This document shows positions 1 to 7,856 of a stretch of 64,000 bases of DNA, in pieces. Below the pieces are notes generated by a model. The model did no database searches, was not told the origin of the DNA, and worked only from the letters and a program-made list of their open reading frames with translations. The DNA comes from Streptomyces sp. Act143 (GTDB lineage: Bacteria; Actinomycetota; Actinomycetes; Streptomycetales; Streptomycetaceae), in the NCBI RefSeq assembly GCF_003143935.1, contig NZ_QFRX01000001.1:5331383-5395382 (forward strand), given 5' to 3'. Every line of letters begins with the position of its first letter. Position 1 is the stretch's first letter. Both the position numbers and the translations under genes were made by a program.

Positions 1-461
1 GCCAGGATCCGGGCGTAGGCGCGTGCCCGGTTTCTCTCACGAGCAGTGAGCAGGCCGGGCTCTGTGCGGTAGACATCCGCCACGCCGATGGCCAGAGTGC
101 CGAGGACGAGGGGAAAGGCCATCACGCTGCGTATGTTCTGTTCGGCAGCGGCCTGCGTGAAGGCCGGCCACCGGTCGAAAGCTCTGTAGAGGTCCGCTTC
201 CTCGACGAGTCCGCGGTAGCGGTAGGCGTCAGTGCAGGGGCCCTCGCCCGCCACCAGCTGGGCATCTTCCATGCGTTCGGCGCGCTCGTCCGTGGCACAG
301 CCCAGCAGACGTACCTCCCCGGCGACGATCAGGGACACGCCGAGACAGTCCGCGTCCAGGTCCGTGGCGCACGCCTGGCAGGCCACGGCGAGCGAAAGCT
401 CATCACCCGCGGCAGCGACGCGCCTCCAGGCGGCGGTGCGGTCGTCGTCGTGCATGATCAT
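1..461 (-). CDS. GAF domain protein (partial, runs off left edge)
   Basis: This is the 5' part of a gene that continues beyond the left edge. The roughly 150 visible residues read as a GAF fold: the hallmark GEGPC stands mid-domain, followed by MAFPLVLGTLAIGV. GAF domains bind small ligands or sense redox state. Two in-frame ATG codons lie 6 nt apart (461 and 455) and neither has a clear ribosome binding site. The gene begins 40 nt after the stop of a GAF-ANTAR gene on the same strand, so co-transcription is likely. The C-terminus is out of view, so it is not known whether an ANTAR or other output domain follows. Confidence 0.75.
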   Translation of the reverse strand, partial: MIMHDDDRTAAWRRVAAAGDELSLAVACQACATDLDADCLGVSLIVAGEVRLLGCATDERAERMEDAQLVAGEGPCTDAYRYRGLVEEADLYRAFDRWPAFTQAAAEQNIRSVMAFPLVLGTLAIGVADVYRTEPGLLTARERNRARAYARIL

Positions 462-500
462 CCCAATCAGTAGGGGACAGCGTGGAAGAAGACGACGTGG

Positions 501-1229
501 TCAAGGGCGAGGAAACTCGTCTGTGTCGACTTCTCCGGCGATGATCTGCCTGCAGAGCCCGGTGAGCCCCAGCTGGCGGGAGCGGGCGTATCGACGCAGG
601 GCGTCGAACGCGTCGTCGACGTCCACGTGCCAGCGTTCGGCAAGGATGCCCTTGGTCTGCTCGATGACGATGCGGCTCGACAGCGCGGCCCGCAACTGAG
701 CACGCTCCTGATTGCCGTACATGATGGTGCGCTGCTGCAGAATGGCGATGGTCGCCACACTCGCCAGGGCCTGTGCCACCCGTGCGTCGGCGACGGTGAG
801 GTCCTGCTTGCGCGTGTCGAAGAGATTCAGAGCCCCGATCACGTTGTCCCGCAGATGCATCGGCAGTGCGTGCGTCACGGCGAACCCGGCCTCGCGGGCG
901 AGCTCGGCGAAGCGCGCGAAGGCGGCAGTCTCGACAGGTGAGCCGAGGTCGATGTTGAGCCGTACCAGGCCGTCCCGGTGGCTCTCCACGCAGGGCCCCT
1001 CGGAGTGCTGGAACGCGAAGAGTTCCAGCAACCGCGTGTGTTCGTCCGAGGCCGCGATGACCTGTAGCTCGCCGCTCGGATCGGCAAGCATGACCCCCAC
1101 CGCCGACACGTCCAGCAGCTCGGTGCAGCGAGCACACAATGTGTGCAGAAAATCGATCAGGTCGAAGTCGTCGACCAGCGTATCGACGGCGTCGATGACG
1201 GCCCCAAGCAGCCGCTCCTCGCGAGTCAT
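501..1229 (-). CDS. GAF and ANTAR domain protein
   Basis: 242 residues. An N-terminal GAF domain occupies about residues 20-165 (SEGPC near residue 98). A C-terminal ANTAR RNA-binding domain follows at about 180-235, with the typical alternation IEQTKGILAERW then DDAFDALRRYAR. ANTAR proteins bind paired hairpins in nascent RNA to prevent termination, and the GAF part is the sensor. The start overlaps the stop of the upstream GAF-ANTAR gene by 4 nt (ATGA), so the two are translationally coupled. No partner kinase is present, so the ligand and target RNAs are unknown. Family assignment is firm; function is inferred from domains. Confidence 0.85.
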   Translation of the reverse strand: MTREERLLGAVIDAVDTLVDDFDLIDFLHTLCARCTELLDVSAVGVMLADPSGELQVIAASDEHTRLLELFAFQHSEGPCVESHRDGLVRLNIDLGSPVETAAFARFAELAREAGFAVTHALPMHLRDNVIGALNLFDTRKQDLTVADARVAQALASVATIAILQQRTIMYGNQERAQLRAALSSRIVIEQTKGILAERWHVDVDDAFDALRRYARSRQLGLTGLCRQIIAGEVDTDEFPRP

Positions 1230-1969
1230 GTTCCTTCAGTCCCTTCACCGGTCGGCGTGCCTGGCCGATCCAGCTCGTTGCGAAACTGCACCCGTCGGCC
1301 CACCACGTCCTCGGCGACCTCCATTACTGGCCGACTGTGCCGAAAGGCATAGGCCCGCAACCGCAACAGTGCCTGTGCCAGGCTCACCCCTGCCTGCACG
1401 CTGATCATCCCGACAGCCTGGTGCACCCTCGCCCGGTACAGGCCCGTATCTTGTTCCAGATCGACGGAGGCATCCCAGCGCTCCGCGTTCTCCGCGATCA
1501 CCGCGGTCAGTGCGTCCGCGATGATCCAGGCGTCCATCAGACGCGCGTCCTCCAGCGGGCCAGGGGACGAACGCTGCAGTGTCAGAGTGCCCAGGCAAGC
1601 GCCCCCCAGAAGCAACGGGAAGCAGAAAACCGCTTCGACACCGAGCGCCATGACCTCGGGCAGCAGCGCCGGCCACCGCTCACCCGGAACCCGTGCCAGG
1701 TCGGGCTCCAGCACAGCCACACATGATTCAGCCGCCTCCAGTCCTGGCCCGTGGCCCAGCGTGAACTGCAAGTCCTCCAGTTGCGCGCTGACGCCGGGAG
1801 AGGACCACACCAACTCCCACAGCCCGCCCTCCCCCGCCATCGACACCGCGACCCCGTCGGCGCCGAGAGCGCGCGCGCACGCTGCCGCGTCGGCATCGGC
1901 GAAGCCCCCCTCAACAGTCGCGGAACGCAGATACCCCAGGACGACGGCCAAGTCGCCTTTGGAGGCCAC
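1226..1969 (-). CDS. GAF and ANTAR domain protein
   Basis: 247 residues starting with GTG at 1969, preceded by a strong AGGAGGT about 8 nt upstream. The GAF domain covers about residues 15-160 (LGHGPGLEA replaces the usual GEGPC motif; VFCFPLLLGGACLGTLTL is the conserved strand pair). The ANTAR domain lies at about 180-235 (HQAVGMISVQAGVSLAQALLRLRAYA). It is the first gene of a three-gene minus-strand GAF/ANTAR operon and is coupled by ATGA to the next. As in its neighbour, the sensory ligand cannot be read from sequence. A role as an antiterminator is family knowledge. Confidence 0.85.
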   Translation of the reverse strand: MASKGDLAVVLGYLRSATVEGGFADADAAACARALGADGVAVSMAGEGGLWELVWSSPGVSAQLEDLQFTLGHGPGLEAAESCVAVLEPDLARVPGERWPALLPEVMALGVEAVFCFPLLLGGACLGTLTLQRSSPGPLEDARLMDAWIIADALTAVIAENAERWDASVDLEQDTGLYRARVHQAVGMISVQAGVSLAQALLRLRAYAFRHSRPVMEVAEDVVGRRVQFRNELDRPGTPTGEGTEGT

Positions 1970-2014
1970 GGCTCTTACCTCCTGCCCGCCCAGACGTATA
2001 AGGGTTCGACCAGT

Positions 2015-2301
2015 TTAGTCGAGTGCCCGCCCAGCGCTCTGCGACAACGACGAGAAAACAGCAGTGGGAACCCCTGCCGACCTGCAGACAACAGGCTGCG
2101 GACGCGGAGCCCCAGACTTGCAGTCGCGCAGAGAGGCGCGAGCGGAGTGATGGGAAGCATGGCCGACTGCTGCGACCGCTCCGGCAGGAGCGAGGGCGTG
2201 CATGGCGAACAGCCCGGCCAGCAGCCCGAGCAGCAGCAACCCCCGCCGCCTCGCAGGGGGCGATCGCGCACGGCGCAGCTGTGTACGAGAGGACCGCTGC
2301 G
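2015..2301 (-). pseudogene. Possible remnant of a small DUF6153-like membrane protein
   Basis: An open minus-strand frame ending at a TAA (2015-2017) contains one hydrophobic segment flanked by arginines (RRRGLLLLGLLAGLFAMHALAP), about 2180-2240, which resembles short Streptomyces membrane proteins of the DUF6153 type. No ATG or GTG start lies close upstream in this frame, and the part after the membrane segment lacks the usual His/Cys-rich tail. It may be a decayed gene or chance. The rest of 1970-2550 shows no gene. Confidence 0.25.
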
Positions 2302-2550
2302 AAAGCCCCGACGGAATGCGATCACTGCTGGTGAGGGAACGATGGAAGAAGCGCCCCCGGACGGCGCTGCCCCCTTTCCTCGCTTCCGTACGGTGTTGCG
2401 AGCCGCGCCGCGCGGTGATGATGGGTAACCAATCGATTGCGGTGTGCGAGTGATTCGTGTGATGGTCGGCAGCCGCACCCCGCGCCATCCGCCGTGCTCA
2501 TCGGCCTCGTCCTCATGGTCGCCGCCCGCGAGCTGGACCAGACAACAAAC

Positions 2551-2577
2551 AACCCCCGGGCGCACGACCTGGGGGTT
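2551..2577 (-). terminator. Terminator-like hairpin next to the tRNA-Gly fragment
   Basis: AACCCCCGGG pairs with CCTGGGGGTT (2568-2577) around a 7-nt loop, allowing one G-U pair. Read on the minus strand it is followed by a T-rich run. It is a diverged version of the terminator that follows the intact tRNA-Gly at 58102-58128, and lies in the same position relative to the tRNA sequence. Confidence 0.6.
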
Positions 2578-2582
2578 CGAGT

Positions 2583-2624
2583 TGGAGCGGGTGACGAGAA
2601 TCGAACTCGCGCTCTCAGCTTGGG
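2583..2624 (-). repeat. Displaced 3' half of tRNA-Gly (candidate att repeat)
   Basis: These 42 bp are identical to 58134-58175, from the CCA end through the T arm to the anticodon-loop CCC of the tRNA-Gly gene. Similarity stops abruptly past the anticodon loop on the right side, while the left side keeps a diverged copy of the tRNA terminator. This is the usual scar of site-specific integration into a tRNA 3' half. Together with 58134-58175 it would bound a segment of about 55.5 kb. Confidence 0.7.
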
Positions 2625-2892
2625 CAGCGACGGCGCTTGAAGCGGCGCAGAGCATCTGACCTGCGCATACGTACTCGGGCCGACTGTGCGGAGTCATCGC
2701 GTGTGCACATGGATGGCTGGCCCTTCCTGGGGTGTCGCCTGCCCTCACCCGTGAGGTGGCGCTCTGGATCACCGACCGTCGCGCAGCTTCGTTTCTGTTC
2801 CGCCGAACAGGCCCCAGGGCACTCCATGGCAGCCCCCGGCCCGAGCTCCCCTGCTGTCGCAGGGGATCGACCGCGCTTGAGCTTGCACCAGG

Positions 2893-2931
2893 AAACCGAT
2901 CGGTTTACAGTCTCTAGAAACCGATCGGTTT
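2893..2931. promoter_or_regulatory. Paired TetR-type operators
   Basis: Two perfect copies of AAACCGATCGGTTT lie at 2893-2906 and 2918-2931, 25 bp centre to centre, ending 21 bp before the start of the dehydrogenase at 2953. The same palindrome recurs at six other promoters up to 10421. About 270 bp to the left (2625-2892) hold no recognisable gene. Confidence 0.8.
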
Positions 2932-2952
2932 CTCGTTCTCCTGGAGAGAGTC

Positions 2953-3654
2953 ATGACCGTTGTGAAGGGCGCGAACGTTTTTGTCACCGGCGGCAGCCGG
3001 GGCATCGGCAAGGCGCTGGTGGAGGACCTGTACGCGCGCGGCGCCCGCAAGGTCTACGCCACGGCCCGCGACCCGCGCAGCGTGACGCACCCCGACGCCG
3101 TCCCCGTGGCCCTGGAGGTCACCGACCCCGCCTCGGTCGCGGCCGCCGCCGCACAGGCGCAGGACGTGACCGTGCTGATCAACAATGCCGGTGCCTCGGT
3201 CGGCGCGTCCTTCCTCGACTCCCCGGTCGACGACATACGCCGGGAGTTCGAGACCAACTTCTACGGCCCGCTCCTGGTCGCCCGCGCCTTCGCGCCGGTC
3301 ATCGAGGCCAACGGCGGCGGCCACATCCTCAACGTGCACTCCGTGCTGTCCTGGCTCGCGCTCGGCGGCTCCTACAGCGCCTCCAAGGCCGCCCTGTGGT
3401 CGCAGACCAACTCCCTGCGTCTGGAGCTCCAGCCGCGCGGCATCGCCGTCACCGGCCTCCACGTCGGCTACGTCGACACAGACCTCACGTCCGGCATCGA
3501 CGCCCCCAAGTCCGACCCGCGCGACGTCGCCTCCCTCGCCCTCGACGGCATCGAGGCCGGCGCGTACGAGGTGCTCGCCGACGACATCTCCCGACAGGTC
3601 AAGGCGGGCCTGGCCGGCGACCTGGCGGGGCTGTACCCCCAACTCGCCGAGTAG
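2953..3654 (+). CDS. Short-chain dehydrogenase/reductase (SDR)
   Basis: 233 residues, a classical SDR: the nucleotide-binding motif TGGSRGIG is at about residues 12-19, NNAG at about 76-79, and the catalytic serine is in the strand VHSVLSW. The catalytic YxxxK is visible as YSASK at about 140-144. It should catalyse NAD(P)-dependent oxidation or reduction of an alcohol or carbonyl; the substrate is unknown. ATG follows GGAGAG at 2943-2948. It sits directly downstream of two palindromic operators and 32 nt upstream of a DUF1330 gene, so both probably form one operon repressed by a local TetR protein. Confidence 0.9.
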   Translation: MTVVKGANVFVTGGSRGIGKALVEDLYARGARKVYATARDPRSVTHPDAVPVALEVTDPASVAAAAAQAQDVTVLINNAGASVGASFLDSPVDDIRREFETNFYGPLLVARAFAPVIEANGGGHILNVHSVLSWLALGGSYSASKAALWSQTNSLRLELQPRGIAVTGLHVGYVDTDLTSGIDAPKSDPRDVASLALDGIEAGAYEVLADDISRQVKAGLAGDLAGLYPQLAE

Positions 3655-3686
3655 GCAGGTTTTCTGAGACCGGAAAGGGCATTGCG

Positions 3687-4058
3687 ATGAGTGCGAGTTC
3701 AGAGACGAAGAAGTTCTACGCCCTGAACATGTTCGACGTGGTTGACCTGGAGAAATACCTTGCGTATTTCAGCCGCTTGCCCGAAGCGGCCCCGCAGTAC
3801 GGTGGTCGAATGGTGGCGTTCGGCCGCTTCCGGGACAACGTGGCCGGTGGCCTCACGCCACGGCAGGTGCTGTTCCTCGTTGAATGGGAGTCCGAGGAGG
3901 CGTTCAACCGCTTCCGGGACGATCCGGAACTGGCCGACCTGCATCCGCTGCGGGAGAGCGGGACGGCGTCCTACATCTGGCAGACGTTCGATGGTTCCGA
4001 CATGAGTGACCCCACAGGCGTTTCGCTCGATGATGTCCTGGCGGTGCTCAAGCCTTAG
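3687..4058 (+). CDS. DUF1330 family protein
   Basis: 123 residues covering one dimeric alpha-beta barrel of the DUF1330 type (KFYALNMFDV, then GGRMVAFGRF, then LFLVEWESEEAFNRFRDDPE). Such small barrels act as ligand-binding or accessory proteins; no catalytic function is established. The start is ATG after GGAAAGGG. It is the second gene of the operator-controlled unit with the dehydrogenase, and a strong terminator follows 17 bp after the stop. A longer frame running in from upstream has no homology before this ATG and is not used. Confidence 0.8.
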   Translation: MSASSETKKFYALNMFDVVDLEKYLAYFSRLPEAAPQYGGRMVAFGRFRDNVAGGLTPRQVLFLVEWESEEAFNRFRDDPELADLHPLRESGTASYIWQTFDGSDMSDPTGVSLDDVLAVLKP

Positions 4059-4074
4059 CCTCGATCCTTTGTGA

Positions 4075-4104
4075 GGGCCCACCGGCGGAGTCGGTGGGCC
4101 CTTT
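4075..4104 (+). terminator. Rho-independent terminator
   Basis: GGGCCCACCG (4075-4084) pairs perfectly with CGGTGGGCCC (4092-4101) around a 7-nt loop and is followed by TTT. It ends the SDR-DUF1330 unit and separates it from the convergent SDR gene. Confidence 0.85.
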
Positions 4105-4153
4105 CGCATCCCGGAGCGCAGGGGGGTGGGCCGGCGGCCCGGTGCCGACGGCG

Positions 4154-4969
4154 TCAGCCGGCCAGCTGGTTCATCTTGCGGATCTGCTTGTCGAAGACCG
4201 TGGCGGGAGCGAGGCGGCGCAGTACGCGTGCGCGTCCGGCCAGGGGGCCGGCGGTGTAGCGCGGCCTCGGCTTCGGGTCGGTCGCGGCCGCCACGATCGC
4301 CCTGGCGACGACGGCGGGGGCGTCGCCGCTCCTGACCGTTTCCGCCATCACGCGGTCGACGGTCTGCCGCTGCTTCGCGTACGCGTGCAGGGGCGTGTCG
4401 GGCTTCGCGCTGTTGGCCTCGAACCCCGTCCTTGTGTAGGCGGGCTCGACGATGAGAGCCCGGACGCCGTGGTCACGGATCTCGTGGTCCAGGGACTCGG
4501 TGTAGCCCTCGATCGCGTGCTTGGAGGCGGCGTAGGCGGCCATGTAGGGCTGGGGCAGGAACCCGAGCACGGACGAGATGTTGATGATGCGCCCGCGTCG
4601 CTGGGGGCGCATGTGCGGCAGGACCTCGTTCACCATGCGCATGACCCCGAAGACGTTGGTGTCGAAGAGGGACTGAGCTTGTTCGACGGAGGTTTCCTCC
4701 GCTGCTCCCACCGAGCCGACGCCGGCGTTGTTGACCAGGACGTCGATCCGCCCGAACCGCTCGGTGACCTCCTGGACCAAGGCGGTGACCGAGGCGTCAC
4801 TGGCGACGTCGAGTCCGAGGAACGTCACGCCGTCGAGCGGGGTGACGCGTGAGGCGTCACGGCTTGTGCCGACCACGTTGAATCCGGCTGCGACGAGGGC
4901 GAGCGCGGTTTCCTTCCCGATACCGGAGGAGGCGCCCGTCACGAGGGCCACCGGCCGACCTGTCGTCAT
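4154..4969 (-). CDS. Short-chain dehydrogenase/reductase (SDR)
   Basis: 271 residues. Classical SDR motifs are present: TGASSGIG near the N-terminus, NNAG, the serine in ISSVLGF, and YAASK. The C-terminal part (YTRTGFEANS) resembles the oxidoreductase subgroup often misnamed as ketoacyl reductases. Start choice: AGGAG lies 6 nt before the ATG at 4969; ATG at 4972 is also possible, whereas ATG at 4984 would place the ribosome site inside the gene. It is divergent from a TetR gene, and two operators lie between them, so repression by that or a sister TetR protein is likely. The substrate is unknown. Confidence 0.88.
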   Translation of the reverse strand: MTTGRPVALVTGASSGIGKETALALVAAGFNVVGTSRDASRVTPLDGVTFLGLDVASDASVTALVQEVTERFGRIDVLVNNAGVGSVGAAEETSVEQAQSLFDTNVFGVMRMVNEVLPHMRPQRRGRIINISSVLGFLPQPYMAAYAASKHAIEGYTESLDHEIRDHGVRALIVEPAYTRTGFEANSAKPDTPLHAYAKQRQTVDRVMAETVRSGDAPAVVARAIVAAATDPKPRPRYTAGPLAGRARVLRRLAPATVFDKQIRKMNQLAG

Positions 4970-4991
4970 CATGGACTCCTGCATTCACTCG

Positions 4992-5029
4992 AAACCGATC
5001 GTTTTCCGCTACAGTAAACCGATCGGTTT
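4992..5029. promoter_or_regulatory. Paired TetR-type operators in a divergent promoter region
   Basis: AAACCGATCGTTTT (4992-5005, one mismatch) and AAACCGATCGGTTT (5016-5029), 24 bp centre to centre. They lie between the SDR gene (minus) and the TetR gene at 5061 (plus) and could control both. Confidence 0.8.
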
Positions 5030-5060
5030 CCGTGTGCAAGGTCAAGCAGGAGATGGAGCC

Positions 5061-5585
5061 ATGGGCGGGATCAGTGCGCAGGGGCGACGTGAAGACGTCA
5101 TTCGTGCGGCGATCGCCGAGTTCGCGCGCGCCGGGTATCGCGGCACCACCACCGCGGCGATCGCCGAACGCGTCGGCGTCACGCAGCCCTATCTCTTCCG
5201 GCTTTTCCCGGACAAGAAGGCGATCTTCGTCGCCGCTCTGGTGCGAAGCGCGGAAGACACTCGCCTGGCTTTCGAGAGGGCGGCCGACGGGGCGGAGGGA
5301 AGTGAGCGAGCTCGGCAGGCGATGGCGGACGCCTATGCGCAGCTGATCTCGACGCGCCCCGAAACGCTCCTGATGCAGATGCAGGGATACGCCACCGTGG
5401 CGGCCGCCGAGGCCCGTGGCGACGACCTGATCGGTCAGGTCGTCCGGGCCGGCTGGATGAAGATCTGGGACACCGTGCACCAGTCGCTGGGCGCCGATGC
5501 CGACAAGACCGCAAGCTTCTTCGCCTGCGGCATGCTCGGCAACACGCTTGCGGTCATCGGGCTGCCCTCGGCTGCCGGGCGGTGA
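5061..5585 (+). CDS. TetR family transcriptional regulator
   Basis: 174 residues. The N-terminal TetR helix-turn-helix is clear (GYRGTTTAAIAERVGVTQPYL then FPDKKAIFVAAL, residues about 24-55). The C-terminal ligand domain is helical, with no assignable ligand. ATG at 5061 follows AGGAG with 8 nt spacing; an ATG at 5053 is out of frame. It is divergent from the SDR gene across a double operator, the usual layout of a repressor controlling itself and its neighbour. Its recognition helix differs from that of the two paralogous TetR proteins at 5611 and 7857, so which of them binds the palindrome is open. Confidence 0.85.
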   Translation: MGGISAQGRREDVIRAAIAEFARAGYRGTTTAAIAERVGVTQPYLFRLFPDKKAIFVAALVRSAEDTRLAFERAADGAEGSERARQAMADAYAQLISTRPETLLMQMQGYATVAAAEARGDDLIGQVVRAGWMKIWDTVHQSLGADADKTASFFACGMLGNTLAVIGLPSAAGR

Positions 5586-5610
5586 GTGAAGAGCCCTGGA
5601 CGGTGGTGCG

Positions 5611-6180
5611 TCAGCGCACGCCCGCCGCGTCGAGCAGCGTGGTGACCGTGGGTGCGACGAGCCCGGTCAGGTTGTCGGCCTGAATCCCCGCGCGGGCGCT
5701 TGCGCCGTCGAAGACCAGGATCAGCTGCCGGGCCAGCAGATCTGGATCGCCCGCCCCGCCCTGCTCGGCCTCAACGCGGAAGAAGGCCGTCAGGTTCGCC
5801 TTGACCTGGTGGGCCACGCGGCTCGCCGGATGGCTCTGGTCCTTGAGCTCGACCTGCACGGCCAGATACCGGCAGCCCCGGAACTCGGGCGCCCCTGCCT
5901 GCGATTCCACCTGCTCGAAGACATGCAGGATCCGCTCGCGGGGTGACCGGCCGTCGTCTGTGGCGGGCAGGAGAGTCGCCGCGTAGGCGGAGGTGCGCTC
6001 ATTCAGGCTTGCTGCCAGGAGTTCGTCCTTGCTGTCGAACAGTTGGTACATGGAGCGCTTCGACACCCCCGCCGCCTTGCACAGCGCCTCTACGCCGATG
6101 CTGACGCCGTCTCGGTAGGTGAGCGTGGCCGCCGCCTCCAGTAGGCGCTCCCTGGGGCTCAGTTTCATTTCGGTGGTCAT
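5611..6180 (-). CDS. TetR family transcriptional regulator (paralogue of the 7857-8426 gene)
   Basis: 189 residues. The TetR helix-turn-helix (VEALCKAAGVSKRSMYQLFDSKDELLAASL) lies at about residues 25-54. It is co-linear along its whole length with the protein encoded at 7857-8426 (same 189 residues, blocks such as RERILHVFEQ and LARQLILVFDGASARAGI identical), so the two arose by duplication. It has a single operator 32 bp upstream, suggesting autoregulation. No strong ribosome site is seen; the sequence GTTAACCTC before the start is shared with the paralogue. It is convergent with the TetR gene at 5061. Confidence 0.87.
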   Translation of the reverse strand: MTTEMKLSPRERLLEAAATLTYRDGVSIGVEALCKAAGVSKRSMYQLFDSKDELLAASLNERTSAYAATLLPATDDGRSPRERILHVFEQVESQAGAPEFRGCRYLAVQVELKDQSHPASRVAHQVKANLTAFFRVEAEQGGAGDPDLLARQLILVFDGASARAGIQADNLTGLVAPTVTTLLDAAGVR

Positions 6181-6212
6181 GCCGTGAGGTTAACCCGGAG
6201 TGGACGAAATGA

Positions 6213-6226
6213 AAACCGATCGGTTT
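6213..6226. promoter_or_regulatory. Single TetR-type operator
   Basis: One perfect AAACCGATCGGTTT upstream of the TetR gene ending at 5611. Unlike the structural genes of the locus, only one copy is present. Confidence 0.75.
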
Positions 6227-6245
6227 CCGAAGGTCCTCGGAAGAA

Positions 6246-6282
6246 GCTCGGCGACGGCCAGGGGGAAGGGCCGTCGCCGAGC
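6246..6282. terminator. Strong bidirectional hairpin
   Basis: GCTCGGCGACGGCC (6246-6259) pairs perfectly over 14 bp with 6269-6282 around a 9-nt loop. It lies downstream of the Fe-S protein gene (minus strand) and would insulate it from the TetR promoter at 6213. Confidence 0.7.
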
Positions 6283-6453
6283 CGTGATGGTGTGCGCGCC
6301 TGCCGTCCCCGTGGGCGACGCACACCGGGGCCGCTCCGAGTAGTGGCCCGTCTTGGGAAACCTGCCGTTATGCCGGTACGGCGGTCTTCTCCGGCTTTGT
6401 CTCCGCTGGGATGTGGTGCAGTCTCTTGCGGTCGTAGAAGGGGTGACTGTCGC

Positions 6454-7584
6454 TCATGACGTATGTGTCTCTCGGCCGGTGGACGCGCCGCGTTTCGCCG
6501 GGGGATGCCAGCCACCGGTGACTTCCTTGACGGGTTTGTGCGGGAAGCGGCGCCGGGCGTACTCCTGCGCGTGGGAGCCCGGCAGGACGTACAGGGTCTC
6601 CTTCTTGTCCTGGAGCGGCCGCAGCACCGTGTCCATGAAGCTCTTGCGGTCGTCCAGGTACGGTCCCAGGACGTCCTCGCCGGCCGGGCAGACGGCGAGG
6701 CAGTAGCCGGACTTGTAGCCGGGCGGAGAGGACAGGCTCTGCCACATGGAGGCGTTCTCGGAGTCGCTGACCCGGGAGCGGTAGTCTGCGGCGTCCTCGC
6801 TGTCGGCCACGGTCTGCGCCCAGTCGGTGAACCCGCTCATGAACTCGCGGTAGTTGTGCGTGGTGCAGGCCAGGGCGTCGAAGGAGCCGTCCTTGGCGAT
6901 GGCGCCGACCGGGCAGGCGGCGACGCACAACTTGCAGTCGATGCAGGGGTTGTAGTCCAGCGGCTGCCCGTACTCGCTCACCTCCGCGTCCACCAGGACG
7001 GTGACCAGCAGGACGAAGCTGCCGAACTTCGGGTGGATGACGTTGCGGTGCAGGCCCATCACGCCGAGTCCGGCGGCCACCGCGACCGTCTTGTGCGCCA
7101 CCACCCAGATCCGTTCGCTGGGGAAGCGGTCCATCTCCTGGGGGAAGCCGACGGAGGGATTGAGTGCGCGGTATCCGGCGTCCTGGAGTGCCTGGGTGAC
7201 GCTGCGGGCGGCGTGGTTGGCCTGTTCGTCGGTCTGGTGGAACTCCTGGTTGGCCACGCTGCGGGCGGGGGAGCGGCAGTTGTCGCGGTTCATCCGGACG
7301 GCCATTGCGATCAGGCTGCGGGTGCCGGGCAACGCGGACAGCGCGTGCTCGCGCTCACCGGCCAGGTCCGGGTGGTCGAGGCTGACGGCGGCGACGTCGT
7401 CAGCCCCGGCCGCCAGGCAGAGCTCGCGCAGCCAGGCCGCGTCGATCACCGCGGGCGGGCTGTCCGCGGCATCGACCCCGCGCCGAGCGAGTACGGCCCG
7501 TACCGACGGGTGGGCGGCCAGCTTCGCCGGAAGCCTGGGGGGCGGCGCTGTCGTCCGCTCGTCGGCGTCACGCGCGGCAGTCAT
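6454..7584 (-). CDS. 4Fe-4S ferredoxin-type protein, QueG/reductive-dehalogenase-like
   Basis: 376 residues. The C-terminal half has one ferredoxin-type cluster motif, CIDCKLCVAACPVGA (about residues 217-231), and a second cysteine group, CLAVCPAGEDVLG, near 304. This arrangement is seen in the epoxyqueuosine reductase/reductive dehalogenase superfamily (COG1600-like). It is probably a soluble redox enzyme, perhaps cobamide-linked; the substrate cannot be read. ATG at 7584 is preceded by AGGAG with 5-nt spacing, whereas an upstream in-frame start (7623) would run into the operators. Two operators lie 46-82 bp upstream, so it belongs to the TetR-controlled set. Confidence 0.75.
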   Translation of the reverse strand: MTAARDADERTTAPPPRLPAKLAAHPSVRAVLARRGVDAADSPPAVIDAAWLRELCLAAGADDVAAVSLDHPDLAGEREHALSALPGTRSLIAMAVRMNRDNCRSPARSVANQEFHQTDEQANHAARSVTQALQDAGYRALNPSVGFPQEMDRFPSERIWVVAHKTVAVAAGLGVMGLHRNVIHPKFGSFVLLVTVLVDAEVSEYGQPLDYNPCIDCKLCVAACPVGAIAKDGSFDALACTTHNYREFMSGFTDWAQTVADSEDAADYRSRVSDSENASMWQSLSSPPGYKSGYCLAVCPAGEDVLGPYLDDRKSFMDTVLRPLQDKKETLYVLPGSHAQEYARRRFPHKPVKEVTGGWHPPAKRGASTGRETHTS

Positions 7585-7629
7585 CCGTACTCCTGAGGAC
7601 TCGGGTGCGAGACTCGCCTGCACGGCGAG

Positions 7630-7666
7630 AAACCGATCAGTTTCACCACCGTAAACCGATCGGTTT
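7630..7666. promoter_or_regulatory. Paired TetR-type operators
   Basis: AAACCGATCAGTTT (7630-7643, one mismatch) and AAACCGATCGGTTT (7653-7666), 23 bp centre to centre, upstream of the Fe-S protein gene. The 190 bp between them and the next TetR gene hold no gene. Confidence 0.8.
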
Positions 7667-7856
7667 CCGTGCGCAAGTCCCAGCGGCGGGCTGCTGGATG
7701 CCTGTGAGGCGGTGCGCCTGCGGCTGGGGCTTTTGGTGATGAGGTCGCGACCCTCGCGGTGGTTGGTGACGCCGGCGGATTTTCTCGGGTCGCCGGGGGT
7801 CGGCTGTGACTCGCCGGGTGCGTCGGTCGCCGCGGTTGTTCGTGAAACGCGATGCG

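Noticed and set aside
2637..3686. Long N-terminal extension of the DUF1330 frame
   Set aside because: Runs through the dehydrogenase gene in another frame with Arg/Pro-rich nonsense; the real start is at 3687.
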